DNA of 64,000 nt, taken from positions 1-64,000 of the forward strand of contig CAMPDV010000688.1 of NCBI GenBank assembly GCA_946699065.1. The letters are read 5' to 3'. The notes beneath the pieces are model-generated. The model was not told the origin of the DNA, made no database searches, and was given only the letters and a program-made list of their open reading frames with translations. Source of the DNA: Loxodes magnus. Its lineage: Eukaryota > Ciliophora > Karyorelictea > Loxodida > Loxodidae. Each line of letters begins with the position of its first letter. Position 1 is the stretch's first letter. The position numbers were made by a program, and so were the translations under genes. Shown here piece after piece: positions 1 to 11,636 of this stretch.

Positions 1-1160
1 GGTTTCAAAGTTTGATAGTGCTATCATCAGAAGAACTAGCAAGTGTAGACCCATCGGGACTGAAAGTTACACAATAAACATCAGATCAATGTTCTTTAAG
101 AGTTTTTTATTTCTATATTAGTTTCAAGACTTCAAATTTTAATAGTGTTGTCTGCAGATGAACTTGCAAGTTTAGATCCGTCCGGACTAAAAATAACATT
201 GTAAACAGTTTATTGATGTCCTTTAAGAGTTATAATTTCTGAATATGTTTGTAAGTTTCAAAGTTTTACAGTCTTATCATAAGATGAACTTGCGAGTGTA
301 GATCCATCAGGATTAAAAGCTACACTGTAAACAGCTAATATATGTCCTTATAGAGTTACTATTTCTGCATGTGTTTCAAGGTTCCAAAGTTTTATTGTAT
401 TGTCATAAGATGAGCTGGCAAGTAAAGTTCCGTTGGGACTGTATGTAACACACCTTACACTTTGTTTATGTCCTTTTAGAGTTACAATTTCTTTATTTGT
501 TTCAAGATTCCAAATTTTAATAGTATTGTCATCAGAAGCACTAGCGAGTGTAGATCCATCAGGACTGAAGGCAACACATCTTATATATGATTAGTGTCCT
601 TCTAATGTTACGATCTCAGAATGTGTTTGCAAGTTTCAAAGTTTGATAGTGTTGTCATCAGAAGAACTAGCCAAAGTAGATCCACTAGGACTGTAAGCTA
701 CTCAATTAACAGTTGATTGATGTCCTTTTAGAGTTACAACTTCTTAATGTGTTTGTAAGTTTCAAAGTTTGATAGTGCTATCATCAGAAGAACTAGCCAG
801 TGTAGTTCCATCGGGACTAAAAGCAACACAGTAAACAGCAGCTTAATGTCCTTAAAGAGTTGTGATTTCTGTATTTGTTTCAAGGTTCCAAATTTTAATT
901 GTGTTGTCTGCAGATGAACTTGCAAGAGTAGACCCATCAGGACTGAAAATAGCATTGTGAACAGTTTATTAATGTCCTTTTAAATCTTATATCTTTTTAA
1001 TAAGACTTTAGCTTTATTAAGTATATTTTATTGATTCTAAAGTTCTTTTTATTTTATTTTGTTGATCTTATTTAACTTCGTATTAATCTTACTTTTCAGA
1101 TATTCGAGAATTGCTTGTTTGTTTTTAACTAAGTAATCTTACTTAAAGATCTTTAGACAT
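1..1160 (-). CDS. WD40-repeat protein, 3' end off the window
   Basis: The reading frame opens at ATG (1160-1158, minus): about 57 Gln/Lys-rich residues (starting MSKDLQVRLL), then eight WD40 repeats of about 42 residues, each ending in a motif such as TIKLWNLET. A beta-propeller scaffold for protein-protein contacts is expected. TAA is read where Gln fits (GHQ after the blade turn). TGA occupies the invariant Trp of IKLWN in several repeats, while others use TGG, which fixes TGA = Trp. The repeats are strikingly alike (FSPDGSTLASSS recurs almost unchanged), so the array expanded recently or is kept uniform. The frame is intact for about 350 codons. One extra base in an A6 run (T6 at 103-108 on the plus strand) then shifts the leftmost repeat out of frame. 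This could be a homopolymer sequencing error or early decay. The C-terminus lies outside the window. Confidence 0.88.
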
Positions 1161-1454
1161 AAAAAAAATTAAAAAAATTGTTTAAAATGATTTATTATAA
1201 AAGAAATTAAATAGTTTAAAATTTTTTTAATTATTCTTTTTTTTTATTTTTTTAATAGATTTTTTAATCTATATTTATAAATTTTTTACGTTTTGATCTA
1301 AAAACTTTAATCTTTTTAAATTTTATAATTATTTTTAATCCTTAAATCCATAAATTATATGTATTTTAAAAAAATTGCTAACACATCTAATTCAAATTGA
1401 TTCGAAAGATTTTTCTATGCAATTTTATATTTTTATTAATTTTATTAATTTTAA
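1161..1454. other. A/T-rich spacer upstream of the WD40 gene
   Basis: Long T and A runs with no coding signal in any frame. It would hold the promoter of the minus-strand WD40 gene, but I recognise no specific element. Confidence 0.5.
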
Positions 1455-2150
1455 CAAAAAGAGTTTCTAGGACCTGAAACTACTTGCCGGTTAGACGACC
1501 AGACACTCTCTTTTTTAGGATAACGGGAATACCCTGTTGTGCTTCAGGCACAGCTGCTAGGGAGCTCAATCGCTTTGAGCAAGCCAGGCTTCAAGCCCCT
1601 ACCAAGAGCGGATAATCTCAAAGACAACGTTCCCTTCATAAAATGACTCTGACTCAGGACTTTCACAGCGAAAGGAAAGAAACTTGTTCCTAGCCATAAA
1701 TCCAGAAACTGTAGTCAAGAAGGCCAATATCAGCTCCCACCATATTTTCAATTATTTTTTATATTTTTATATATTTCTTTATTATATTAAAATTATTTTA
1801 AAAAAGGGGGAAAACCCTTTCCTTCGGATGTTGCTTGGAGGCCCAGCAAGGCAATTAAAAAATGAGCGCAGACGGAGGATAAATCGGAAGAAGAGAAACC
1901 AATAACAAGAGAAGGAAGATGTGACAAGCTGGATTACTCTGAATGCCAGGAGAAAACCTTCTTCATCATAGATCGGGAAAAGATGTACCAGGAATCGCAT
2001 ATTGCATCCTATGCTTTGGAAGAAAAATTACAGGGATGTACTGCAGGAAGAGAAAACAAGGATGGAGAGACCCATAAAATTATTTTTCTACATTAAATAA
2101 AATTAATTTAAAAAACTGCGCACCAACGAGAGTGCTACGCGCTCTATAAT
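1455..2150 (+). mobile_element. Gag/ORF1-like retroelement remnant (G1), broken
   Basis: A G+C-richer island on the plus strand. Translated with stops reassigned, the left part (about 1480-1740) reads as a basic, Gln/Arg-rich protein. The right part (about 1800-2100) includes a Cys-x2-Cys zinc-knuckle region (about 2013-2054, YCILCFGRK). It ends with the hairpin-like terminus GTGCTACGCGCTC (about 2112-2150) shared with the copies at 2.95, 4.2, 4.5, 10.4 and 34.1 kb. An A/T-only stretch (1741-1800) separates the two parts. The element looks broken, with several breaks, and no reverse transcriptase is attached. Family: CCHC gag or LINE ORF1; I cannot decide which. Confidence 0.5.
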
Positions 2151-2159
2151 TGATCTCAT

Positions 2160-2425
2160 TTATTTATTGATTCTCGAATCAAATGCTCCAGTCTTCTTGA
2201 ATAAGATTCAAATAAAAATTATTAATTAAGAGAATTAGTTGGCCCGCCAGCCACACTTACATACTGCTAGCAAGAACCCTCAGGCAAGTTAGATTTGTCT
2301 CTTCCGAGCTTCACCAACCTTTTCGTGTTGACATCTAGTGCGAGATTACTCGAATTGCAGTATACACTGCACCAGATTACCTACTAGTTCTTCCGAACGT
2401 TACCGACAACTATATTTAATAATTA
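2160..2425 (-). mobile_element. Dispersed retroelement-derived fragment, copy M1
   Basis: Shares blocks with 10490-10775, for example TCTTCTTGAATAAGAT and CTAGC.AGAACCCT. On the minus strand both copies translate to related segments (NLTCLRVLAS here, SLTNPRVLAS in the other), and a third relative lies at 38500-38740. The protein family is not recognised. The fragment directly abuts the end of remnant G1 in the opposite orientation. Fossil sequence. Confidence 0.45.
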
Positions 2426-2949
2426 ATATTTAAACTATAAAGCAGTAGTTATAAGTATAATTATATATCTCAATAACATAATACAAAACTTTAGCCAAAT
2501 TATTACTACAATTTAAATAAAAATAATTTTCTTAATTATTAAAATATAGATTCATCTAAATTGTTTTCTCCCTAAATAATTTAATATATTCTATAACCTT
2601 TTGCTTATTTTACTCAATTTTAGTGCATTTTAAATTTTAATTTTTAAAGATTTTGTTTTTTTTAAGTTAATAAATAAAATTAATTATTTTCCTTAATTTT
2701 AAATTTACCATAAAAATACTTTTAATGCAAATTATACTGTAAAATAGTTTTCAATTTTTAAATACTATGTAGGTAAATTATTTTTATTTAATTTCATTAA
2801 TTTAAAATTTTTATTTGTATAACAAATAATGTACATATAAAGATTTCTAATACAAGATAAATTTGTTCAGTTATTTTAATAATATCCATATGCTATAATT
2901 TTTATTTCTTAAAAGTTTATAAAATAATTCAATTGAAAAAAACTAGAAA
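2426..2949. other. A/T-rich stretch, no gene seen
   Basis: Very low-complexity A/T sequence. I see no coding frame, RNA gene or repeat in it. Confidence 0.5.
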
Positions 2950-3250
2950 TATAGAACACGAAGATCTTAATGGAGCGCAGCTCTTTTATTAAAGCTTTTT
3001 AATGCTTTAAGAAATTCTTATATTAGAGTATCTCCATTGCAAACATTCCCTTAAATCTTGCTTTCTATAGATAGTGATCGGAGTGTTACCCTGAGAGATT
3101 TTAATTTTTAACATCTTAGAGCATAAACTATACTCGATGTCTCCAGACGTTACTCCTTTGCATCTACTTGTAATCCTAGGTTCTTCACACAAAGAACATT
3201 TCCTAGTACCAGATTTTTAGTCAACCTTGTATAGATTTCTCCTCCCTATT
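2950..3250 (-). mobile_element. Short CCHC retroelement remnant, family R copy 1
   Basis: Minus strand. It begins with a purine-rich box (AGGGAGGAG, about 3240), reads through GTRKCSLCEEP (knuckle about 3157-3198) and ends at the shared terminus GAGCTGCGCTCC near 2960. The same head, body and tail recur at 4190-4500, 4527-4845 and 34054-34370, each about 300 bp. No polymerase is attached. The copies differ widely, so they are old. It could be a non-autonomous element that keeps only the ORF1 C-terminus and the 3' end. Confidence 0.5.
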
Positions 3251-3254
3251 AAAT

Positions 3255-4080
3255 TAAATTATTAATCATATTTTACTTTGATTTCTCTCATTTTTATATC
3301 CAGAATTAGGAATTTTTTTTTCTTTCAAATTTTCCCATTTTCTGATGGAAAGAAATCCGTCGCTCTTTATTTCAGCTAACAGTTAAAACTTCTCCAGATA
3401 TTCTCTCTTATTTATTTCTATTGTGGGAATTTCCATCACAAATGTCAAGTACTCTTGCAAATTTAGCATCTTTTTTTCTCAAGGAAATGTTTTTTTCTGT
3501 TCCTCTATTTATTCATGGAACTCCTTATGAAGGCTTCTTCAAATTTGCTTCTATTAATTTTAGTTTTTAATCTAACTAAACTCAATTTTTCTCTTCTTGC
3601 TCTCTCATTAATAAAATATCATTCTCTAATCCTGTCATCCGAACATGAAATTTGACTTTAACTCTTCGATTTACTATATGGACTTCATCTTCATCTTTAT
3701 ACTCAAAGAGGTTCTGATTTATCTCAAATATTTTTTCCTCATATAGTTTAAGTTTTCTTAGAATTTGTATATTTTTTTATAAGTTGATATATAAACTATA
3801 TCATCTATTAAGAATATATTTTTTTCTATTTCAATATTATCTAAATCAAAAATATCAGAGTCTATTTTGTATTATCGTATTTTGTCTTCTTCATTTAGTT
3901 TTTTTAGAAATTCAGTTAAGAGGTCTCTTTTTTCATTTTTAATGGAGGCGTTGAGAGTTGAGTTAACTTCTATGTCAGGAATTTTTTCTTCAGCGTTTAT
4001 TTTTCCTTGAAAATGAAGAAAGATAAACAAATATTAAAGCATTTTCTAGAATATAATGGAATAATGAATAATTATATTGA
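3255..4080 (-). mobile_element. Gag/ORF1-like retroelement remnant (G2), broken
   Basis: On the minus strand an acidic, coiled-coil-like stretch (for example KNEKRDLLTEFLKKLNEED, about 3960-3890) is followed by a CCHC knuckle (CQICKSTWHLW, about 3427-3468). A conserved post-knuckle segment, SENGKIWKKKKF, comes next. It corresponds to DEDGRIFRRRLF in the 30.5-kb element and to DPSGRMYKRKI in the 7.8-kb element. This order (coil, knuckle, aromatic/basic strand) defines the family in this window. Broken, with at least one break; old. Confidence 0.55.
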
Positions 4081-4189
4081 AGATGTTTGAATCTCATTAT
4101 ACTTTCTTCTTATTGCTGGATTGAATCAAGCAAACACTATTCTAAGAGCAAGCTAGATATAAATATATAAAACAAATAAATAAACTCGA

Positions 4190-4500
4190 TTATAGAACGC
4201 ATAGCACTCTCAATGGTGCGCATCTCTTTAAATTAATTTTATTTAAATTTAATAGAATTTCTCCTTGGAAGTTTTTTCAGTGCTTCACTTCTTTAGGAAT
4301 TTCTGTCATCTAAAAGGACATGATCGGAGTGATGCGCCAAAAAACCTAATCGTCTGGCATCTTTCTTCAACCGATATTAATGCTTCCAGTTCTTTCTCCT
4401 TGACTCCTATCAAGATTCTTGTTCAAATTATCGTTCATAATATACTTCCTAGTACTTGAATCAAGTTAATCTCAGTTGTAGGATATCTCCTCCTTATTTA
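4190..4500 (-). mobile_element. CCHC retroelement remnant, family R copy 2
   Basis: Same head (purine-rich box near 4490) and same tail (ATGCGCACCATTGAGAGTGC, about 4195-4225 on the minus strand) as the other R copies. It lies in tandem with copy 3, separated only by an A/T linker. The body is diverged and I see no intact frame. Confidence 0.45.
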
Positions 4501-4526
4501 AAATATATAAATAATAAATTAATTAG

Positions 4527-4845
4527 ATTAAAGAGCGCGTAGCACCTCAACGATGCGCAGCTCTTTAATAAAGATTTTTAAAGTTAAAAAAAATTTCTTG
4601 CTGAAGTCTTCCACAGTGCTAACATTCTCTTGATAAATTTGTTTTTTATAGGGCCGTGATTGGAATTTTTCCCTAGAGACCTTATTATCTAGCATCTTTC
4701 ATCTTAATGCTACTTGACACCTCTTCGATCTTGTCTTCTCTTCTCTTATACTGGCTCTTCACCTATGGGGTGCTTTCTGGTACCAGGGTTTAAGTCAGTT
4801 TCAGTTGGAGGATTGCTCCTCTCTATTTAAAATATATAGTAAAGT
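4527..4845 (-). mobile_element. CCHC retroelement remnant, family R copy 3
   Basis: Tail GTTGAGGTGCTACGCGCTC (about 4530-4550, minus strand) and head AGAGGAGCAATCCTCC (about 4830) match copies 1, 2 and 4. The head contains its own small inverted repeat (GGAGGA/TCCTCC). In minus-strand translation PGTRK aligns with SGTRK of copy 1. It is the best model of the roughly 315-bp unit. Broken. Confidence 0.5.
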
Positions 4846-5639
4846 AGAATGAAGGACTTAAAAATTTTCCTTTACATTAAATTTTTTTTAAGTTAATAAG
4901 ATTTTAACGCAATGATTAAAATGAAACTCCTTCCAATAATTACTAGATATTTAAAGACAAATAGTTAAAGCAACGCTTACTACAAATAGATCATTTATAA
5001 ATTATTTTTTGAATTTATTATTTCTCTTACTCCATTTTAATTTTTTAACTTTCTTATTTTATAAAATAATTTTTTATATTTTTGCATTTTATTTTTGTTT
5101 TTTTCTTGCAAAAGTTTAAAGAAAAATAATTCTTTATTTTTATTAGAAGTTTTCAAGTTGCTTATTATTATTATTGCTTATTTCAGATTTTTCTCTTTAT
5201 TCTATAAATCAGACTAGGTTTAGTTAATGATTAATAAAAATATTAATGTGTATCTCTTTTTTAATTTTAAATTTATATTAACTATTCCTAGTTTTATCTT
5301 CGTACTATTAAAAATATATTCTAACATTTAAATATTTAAGTTAAACAAACTATTCTATTAAAACTATTAATTTTTTAAAACAATTTGAATGTAGATAAAC
5401 TAAATTAAAAGTAGTAAAAGTTTTAAAATAAAAAATATCTCATGATAAATAATAAATATTAATTGCAAAATCAGGAAAAAAATCTTTAGAGTAAAGTATA
5501 ATGATTTATCTTCCATTGAAGAAACAATTTAAACATAAAAAATAAATAAAAAAGTAAAGAATGATGCAAGAAAAACATCATATAAAGTAATGGGTGTAAG
5601 TTAGAATTCGTTTTTTTTAATTATAAAACGCACTGGTTC
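4846..5639. other. A/T-rich stretch, no gene seen
   Basis: No frame with protein-like composition, no RNA gene and no obvious repeat recognised. Confidence 0.4.
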
Positions 5640-7140
5640 TGTTGCATATCTCACATGTAGGAAAGAGAAGAAAGAACATGAAGAGGTTCTTGAAGAAAAT
5701 GTGTATTAAATTTGCTTCATAGAATAGAAATAAAAAATATGCATAAGATTTAAGATTTAATTTGAATAAATCTCAGAGCAAGCAAACAAGACTAAAAAGA
5801 AAGTAGTTTAATTCGAAGATAAATGATTAATTCAGTTAAAAATCATAAAATAAATCAATTTGTGAATTTTAAGAGATCTCGATCTTTTACATGCAAAAAT
5901 GACATAATAAAATGCAGTTTTTTCCATTGAAAGCAAATAATTTGTTTTAGGGACTGAAGATAAAACACAACATGGTATGAATTTTATGTAATATAATGAT
6001 TGATTTTCATTGAAAGTAAAAAAATCAAAGACAATGCAGTTTAAATTGAAGAACAATTTCTTCCTGTGTACGGAGTAATAAGTAAGAACCAAATCGGTAC
6101 ATTTTTTTAAATTTGATAAATTGAATAACTCTTAAGGCAAGCAAATGAGACAAAAAAATTAGGAATCTCCAAAAATAAAATGTCTTAAATTCTTATTCTG
6201 AAGATTTAACATAAAATATACAATAAAATAAAAGTATTAAATAGAATATCTTCTTTCTCAAGAAAATGAGAAAAAAGAATAGCAGAGTATCTCGAAAAGT
6301 AGGAATATATTGAGTTGAGAGTCAAAAGCCAGAACAGAAATTGTGTATAAACTTAATGTGATAAAAAGATTGACTCTCATTTAAGACACACAAAAGATGA
6401 TGCATTTTAGATTGATGAAAGCCTTTGTCATTTGTTTGGAATTTTAAGAAAAATCATAAATGAGCATAATTTTTATTTATTTGGGAATGATTCTTTGGTA
6501 TTCAAATGAGACAAAGATAAGACAGAATGATTTGAAGCAAAGAGGTGAAGTTCGGAGTCTGTAGAAAAAGCAGAAGATGTGAATTAAATGAAATTTAATG
6601 TGAGATAAAGATTGATCCTCATTGAAAGCAAAAGAGACAAAAGATAAAACAGAATAATTAAAGTATGGATTCTTAAGGTAGATCAAACATGTTAATCAAA
6701 TTTATTTATTGAATTTATTGAATCAAATTGCAAGAAAAAAAGACAAAAAAAGATTACAGAGTTCTCTAAGTAAATAATGTGTGAAGTTCGAAGCCTGAAG
6801 ATAGAATATAAATTATTAATTAAATTTAATGTGCAAAAGGTTTTACTCTCATTACAAGCAACTAATATAAAAGAATAAGCAAAATGCTTTGAAATAAAGA
6901 GATATTTAAGCTAAAAAAATAAGATTAAACTGAATCTTTTAATGAGCTTAATGTAAATTGACTCTCATTGAAAACAATTGAACAAATGAAAACGCATTTA
7001 AATCGACGAAAACCTTTGTCATGTGTTTAGAGTATTAAGAAAAGTCCCAAATGTGCATAAGTTTTATGTGATATAAAGATGGGCTGTTTTGGCAATCAAA
7101 TGAAACAAATATAAGGCAGATTGATTCGAAGTAAAATGAT
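5640..7140. repeat. Diverged tandem repeat, ~120-bp period
   Basis: The block TTAATGTGATATAAAGATTG followed by an ACTCTCATTGAAAGCAAA-like stretch, and GAGACAAA.ATAA.ACAGA, recur at about 5757, 5985, 6110, 6350, 6470, 6590, 6705, 6825, 6950 and 7060. That is roughly every 115-125 bp, so about 12 units. The period is near 40 codons. On the minus strand, adjacent units translate to similar phrases (FNENQSLYYIKF and FNEDQSLSHIKF), so this may be a decayed protein repeat and not a plain satellite. Unit identity is modest, which makes it old. Confidence 0.6.
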
Positions 7141-7758
7141 TCTTTATTTTTATATTTTTTTCTTTATTACAAACTTGAGTAGATAAGTTGTATTAAAATT
7201 TTTACTCGTTTAAACATAAAAATTAAAAAAATCTTATATGAAATTTTTCTTTTTCTAAATACTTCTTTTCAATTTATATTTATTTTATGTGATTTGATAA
7301 AAAATCAATAGTTTATTACAAAAAACCGTAAATTTTATATACTTCTTCATTTTTATTCTACAAATAAAAAGTTGCTCGCAACCTTTAAGAGCAGATATAT
7401 AAACCTTCTAGATTTTACTATAATCCATGTTGATTATGACGATAATTCTTCCACATACTATTTCTAATTTTTACATAAGTATTTTTCATATGAATTTGAT
7501 ATATTCTGAACAACAGTATTTTATTTTATTTTATTAATCCTAACTAAAATAGTTGATTATCTCTTACTTATTATTTTGTAAAATAAACTAAATAGTAAAA
7601 TTAATAATTATAAAATTTAATTTATCAAAATTAATTAATTTTATGTTTCTTTTATGTTAAACTATTATTAGTAAGGGACTTTAAATTTTATTATTTTTTA
7701 TTTTTTTCGATCTTTAATAAAATGAGGAAATTTAATTTTATACAAAAAATTAAAAAAA
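7141..7758. other. A/T-rich spacer, no gene seen
   Basis: Separates the tandem repeat from the next gag-like ORF. No motif recognised. Confidence 0.4.
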
Positions 7759-8720
7759 TGGAAGGCTAAAGGAAGGCATTCACCAACTTGACAAAGGTAA
7801 AGATGAAAACTGAAGGAATCGAGTAGCTACGACCTAACACTAGTGAGAAGCAACCTTCAAGCCTTCCTTAAAGCACCCTTATACTTAACTATATACCTCT
7901 CCGACCACTGAAAAACCTAAGAAAAAAAATGCCAGAGGTAAGGGAATTCTAAACGGCTAAATCGGAGTAGCAAGAAAAATCTGAAGTAGTATTAAAGATA
8001 ATTACCGAACTTAACCAGGATGTGGGAAGTCTCAAAGTCCAAACTGAATACGCTATGAAATTATATAACAACGGGCTGGCTCTAAACTAGAAAATCCAGG
8101 CCCGTTTTGAGAAGGAAGTCCAGGGACTTAGAGATAAAGTGAAAGACCTTAGATAATAGCTAATGGAGCATTTCGAGAAGTCGGACAAAGCCCAAGAACA
8201 GCTATAACAGCAAAGCCAGCTCCTGAAATGATGGAATTAGAAGAGAATGGGCATTCCTAACCTAACCCTCCTTCTCCCGCAAAACACCAGTAAGTTAAGT
8301 CTCAGAAATAATGTTACTTATGTGGCAGTGCTTTATACCTCTATAGAGAATGCAAAACTTTTGTTGAAAAATAGAGTAACTACTAGAGAATTTAAACCTA
8401 TCAGGAGCAGTAAGCGATTAAGAAATAAAGACTAAAGATACAAAATTTAAGAAGAATGCAAAATCGCCTCTACTGTGATCCTAGCGGGAGAATGTACAAG
8501 AGGAAAATTTCACCCTTAGACTTATTTGACCTCGTACTAGAAGACTACGTCTCCATATGAAGCATACTGTTAGATGACCCAAGTCACTTTGACTATCATA
8601 ACTCACCGGAAGGAAAAACAATAACCCGCCGAAAAGCAGTAACTAGCGTAAAAAGGTTTTTTAACAAAAATTCCTGACTGTTTCATGACGAAATGCTTTT
8701 TACCTTTCAATTTTAAAATA
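7759..8720 (+). mobile_element. Gag/ORF1-like retroelement remnant (G3)
   Basis: Starts at ATG 7759. About 160 Lys/Glu/Gln-rich residues form a likely coiled coil (ARFEKEVQGLRDKVKDLRQQ, about 8100-8155). Then come a zinc knuckle (CYLCGSALYLY, 8312-8353) and the family's post-knuckle strand (DPSGRMYKRKISPLDLF, near 8480). The high Gln content comes from TAA/TAG codons. The G+C content is visibly above that of the flanks. No reverse transcriptase, integrase or terminal repeat is visible nearby. The element looks broken (about one or two breaks). Family: CCHC gag or LINE ORF1. Confidence 0.6.
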
Positions 8721-10367
8721 AAAAAAGAAATAATAAATTATCCAGAATCTAATATAGTAATAATTCTTTGCATACAATTATAACTAAAAGTCTTAATATT
8801 GTGAGTAATTAGAAAATTAATTTTAGTTATATGGAAAAACAATGATGATCAACTTACAATTTCAAACTATCTACATAATGAGAAACATATTGCATTAAAA
8901 ATACAATTTTATTAAGAAGCAACTTTACGTTTTAGAGACATACTCTCTACAATAATTTAAGAAAGTAACTATAACTTAACAAGGAGTATAGGAATGAAAT
9001 AATCTCAATCTTTAAGTAAAAAATTTATTTTTATATTTTTCAATATGATTTACTCTTGCGCCATTATTCTGTGAAAAATTAACTCTTTATATGTGGAGAA
9101 AAAGTCATGTTTACAATGAAGATTTGTTAAATTTTATCTAGTGCACACAAATTTAAATAATTAGGATAAAATTAAAAATTAATTAGCAAAACTAAATAAA
9201 AATTTTAAGAAAATAATAAAATAAATGAGCAAAATAAGAAAAAATTAATTAAATCCAAGATAAAAAAGTTAAAATATTATTTAGCGTTTAAAAATTCTGA
9301 GATGATTTTTGTTAAAACATGCATTTACTAAAATATATAACATAAAAACTGATAAAATTTGTTTTCTAAAAAGATAAATAGCGTCTTTAAAACTAAAAAG
9401 AAAAAGATTGTAAAATTAAAAAATATTAAAAAAAATTAAAAAACGAATAATTATAAATATAAGCTAAAAAGAATAATCATGTAAAGAAAAATATGAAAAA
9501 TTTCACGAATTTAAATACTTATTTTTAATTAATTTTTTTACATTTTATAAAATAAGATTATTTTTATAATTGATATTTGAAGGTTTTTTTTATTTAATTT
9601 TTTAATAAATTTTATAAAAATATTTAAATATTTTTAAACTTTTAACGAAATAATAATATTGATCTTACTCTTATTAATTCATAATAATTTTTTTAATTAA
9701 ACAACATTTATATGATTCGTAATTTTTTATTTAAACATTTTTAATTAGACTCTAATTCTCCTTTGTGCTTTAAAATTTGACTTTGTTTTAATCTTATTTT
9801 TTTACTTTTTAATTTTTTTAATTTTCATCTTTTTTATTTCTTGAAAAGGTAAAAATATTTTAAAGTTTGCATTATTCTATTAAATTAAAAATTTTTAGTA
9901 CATACTTATATATTTTTTAATTTTAATAAATTTTGATACTTAATAAATTTTATTTCATGATTTCAATATGATTTCTTATCATTTTTTTTAAATATTATTT
10001 TAAGTTAAATCAAATTATCTCCCAATCTCTCTTTTTTGAATATTATATATTTTTATATTAAAATAAGATTTTACCACAAATTTTTAAGTTTTGATTAAAG
10101 CCCAATTTAAGTTTGCTTAAATTTAAGATTTAGATAATTAAGAGTAGCTTAGAACTATTTTATTATAATGTTGTTAAATATTTTATTACCTTTATTTAAC
10201 TTTTATATACTTATAATTTATTTCTATACTTATATTTAAAGAATCTCTTGATAGCTATATTTAGATTTAAAATATGCTATTTTAATTCATTTTTTCAAAA
10301 ATTTTACATTTTACCTTGAATCTTTTAAGTTTCTAAGTCTAAGAATTTTAATAATTAATATAATATG
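8721..10367. other. Long A/T-rich stretch, no gene seen
   Basis: About 1.6 kb of near-pure A/T with long homopolymer-like runs. I see no coding frame, RNA gene or element end. It may be intergenic or old unrecognisable repeat. Confidence 0.45.
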
Positions 10368-10775
10368 ATAATAGAGCACGTAATAACTTGTTGAAGTGCA
10401 GCTCTTTAAATATTAATATTTAATATTTAAAAGATATTCTCAAACTTATTGTTGTCATTCTTTTCGTCAAATGAGTCATGTCAGCTTCTCAAAATGAGAA
10501 TCTGCTTATTAAAAATCATTCTTGAAGCTTGAAATAAATGCTTCAGTCTTCTTGAATAAGATCCAAATAAGAATTAGTAATTAAGTCATTGCCAAGTCCA
10601 CAAGTTAAACTCTCATATCGCTAGCGAGAACCCTTGGGTTAGTTAGACTTGTTGCTTCTTAGCTTCTTCATCCCTCCTCGCTGTGGCAATTAGTGAAAAA
10701 TTATTCTAAATACAGTATAAACTACATCAGATTATCTACAAGTTCTCCTGACCGCGGCCTACATCCATATTTATT
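10368..10775 (-). mobile_element. Retroelement tail plus fragment copy M2
   Basis: 10368-10420 matches the family R tail (GAGCACGTAATAACTTG...GCAGCTC). 10490-10775 is the second copy of the fragment at 2160-2425, with the shared block CAGTCTTCTTGAATAAGAT and the minus-strand phrase SLTNPRVLAS. The order R tail then M fragment is the same as at 2.1-2.4 kb, so the two may be parts of one ancestral element. Confidence 0.45.
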
Positions 10776-11636
10776 TTATCACAATAATGTATTTAAATAT
10801 CACATAAAATCTTCATTAGATTATAGTTTTTAAAATCAGTTAAAATATTATTGACTTAACTTATGAAAGATTTACTTCTTAAAGCACGATAATTATTTTA
10901 ATATGTTAAATATTATTAAAATAAAGTTTTTTTAAAGGACTCTAAAAAGCTTTCTCTAAAAAAAGTTAGTTTCCTATTTTTCAATCTATTTGTTAAGTAG
11001 ATTTGCTCCTTTTCAAATTTAACAGCTTATTGCAATCAATGATGAAATTTTGGTAGTTCACCTTCTTGATGGTCCAATCACTTATAGTGATTATTTTTAT
11101 ATCTGAGCAATAAGCAAAATTAAATCTATTATGAAAATGAAATTCAATTTTTTAAGCTTATAATACATCTTAATTTCAATATATTTAATAAAAGTTATTA
11201 AGAATTATAAGTGCTTTTAGCAAAGGAATTTTCATATATTATGATAAAAGATTAGAAGATATTGAAAATAAAACCAAAAATTAAAATATTCTGCTTAATA
11301 ATTAATAAAAAGGATTGTCTAATTTAAATTATCTACCCAAATATTCTTCTACTACTTTTATTATAAAGATTCTAGTTTATCAAATTCTTATTAAAGTCTA
11401 GTTTTCAAATATTTAATAAAATAGCAAAGCTCAATATTATAAATTTTCATCTAAATAGAACAAATATTAGATATGTATCCACTTAACCAATTTATTTAAT
11501 TTTAATTTATATAAATAATAAAAGATATAAATGTCTATTCTTATAATTATATAATTGACTGAAGAATTACTAATTACAGTCTCTATAAAATTATTGTTTT
11601 AATATTTAAATTATTCTGAAGATATAATAAATAAGA

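Noticed and set aside
1684-2000. Overlapping standard-code ORFs on both strands
   Set aside because: They fall inside the gag-like remnant, in frames that do not match the knuckle-bearing reading, so I treat them as shadows.
7759-8720. LTR retrotransposon with terminal repeats
   Set aside because: I found no direct terminal repeats, primer-binding site, protease, integrase or RT around any gag-like remnant. The best-defined member has LINE-type duplications.
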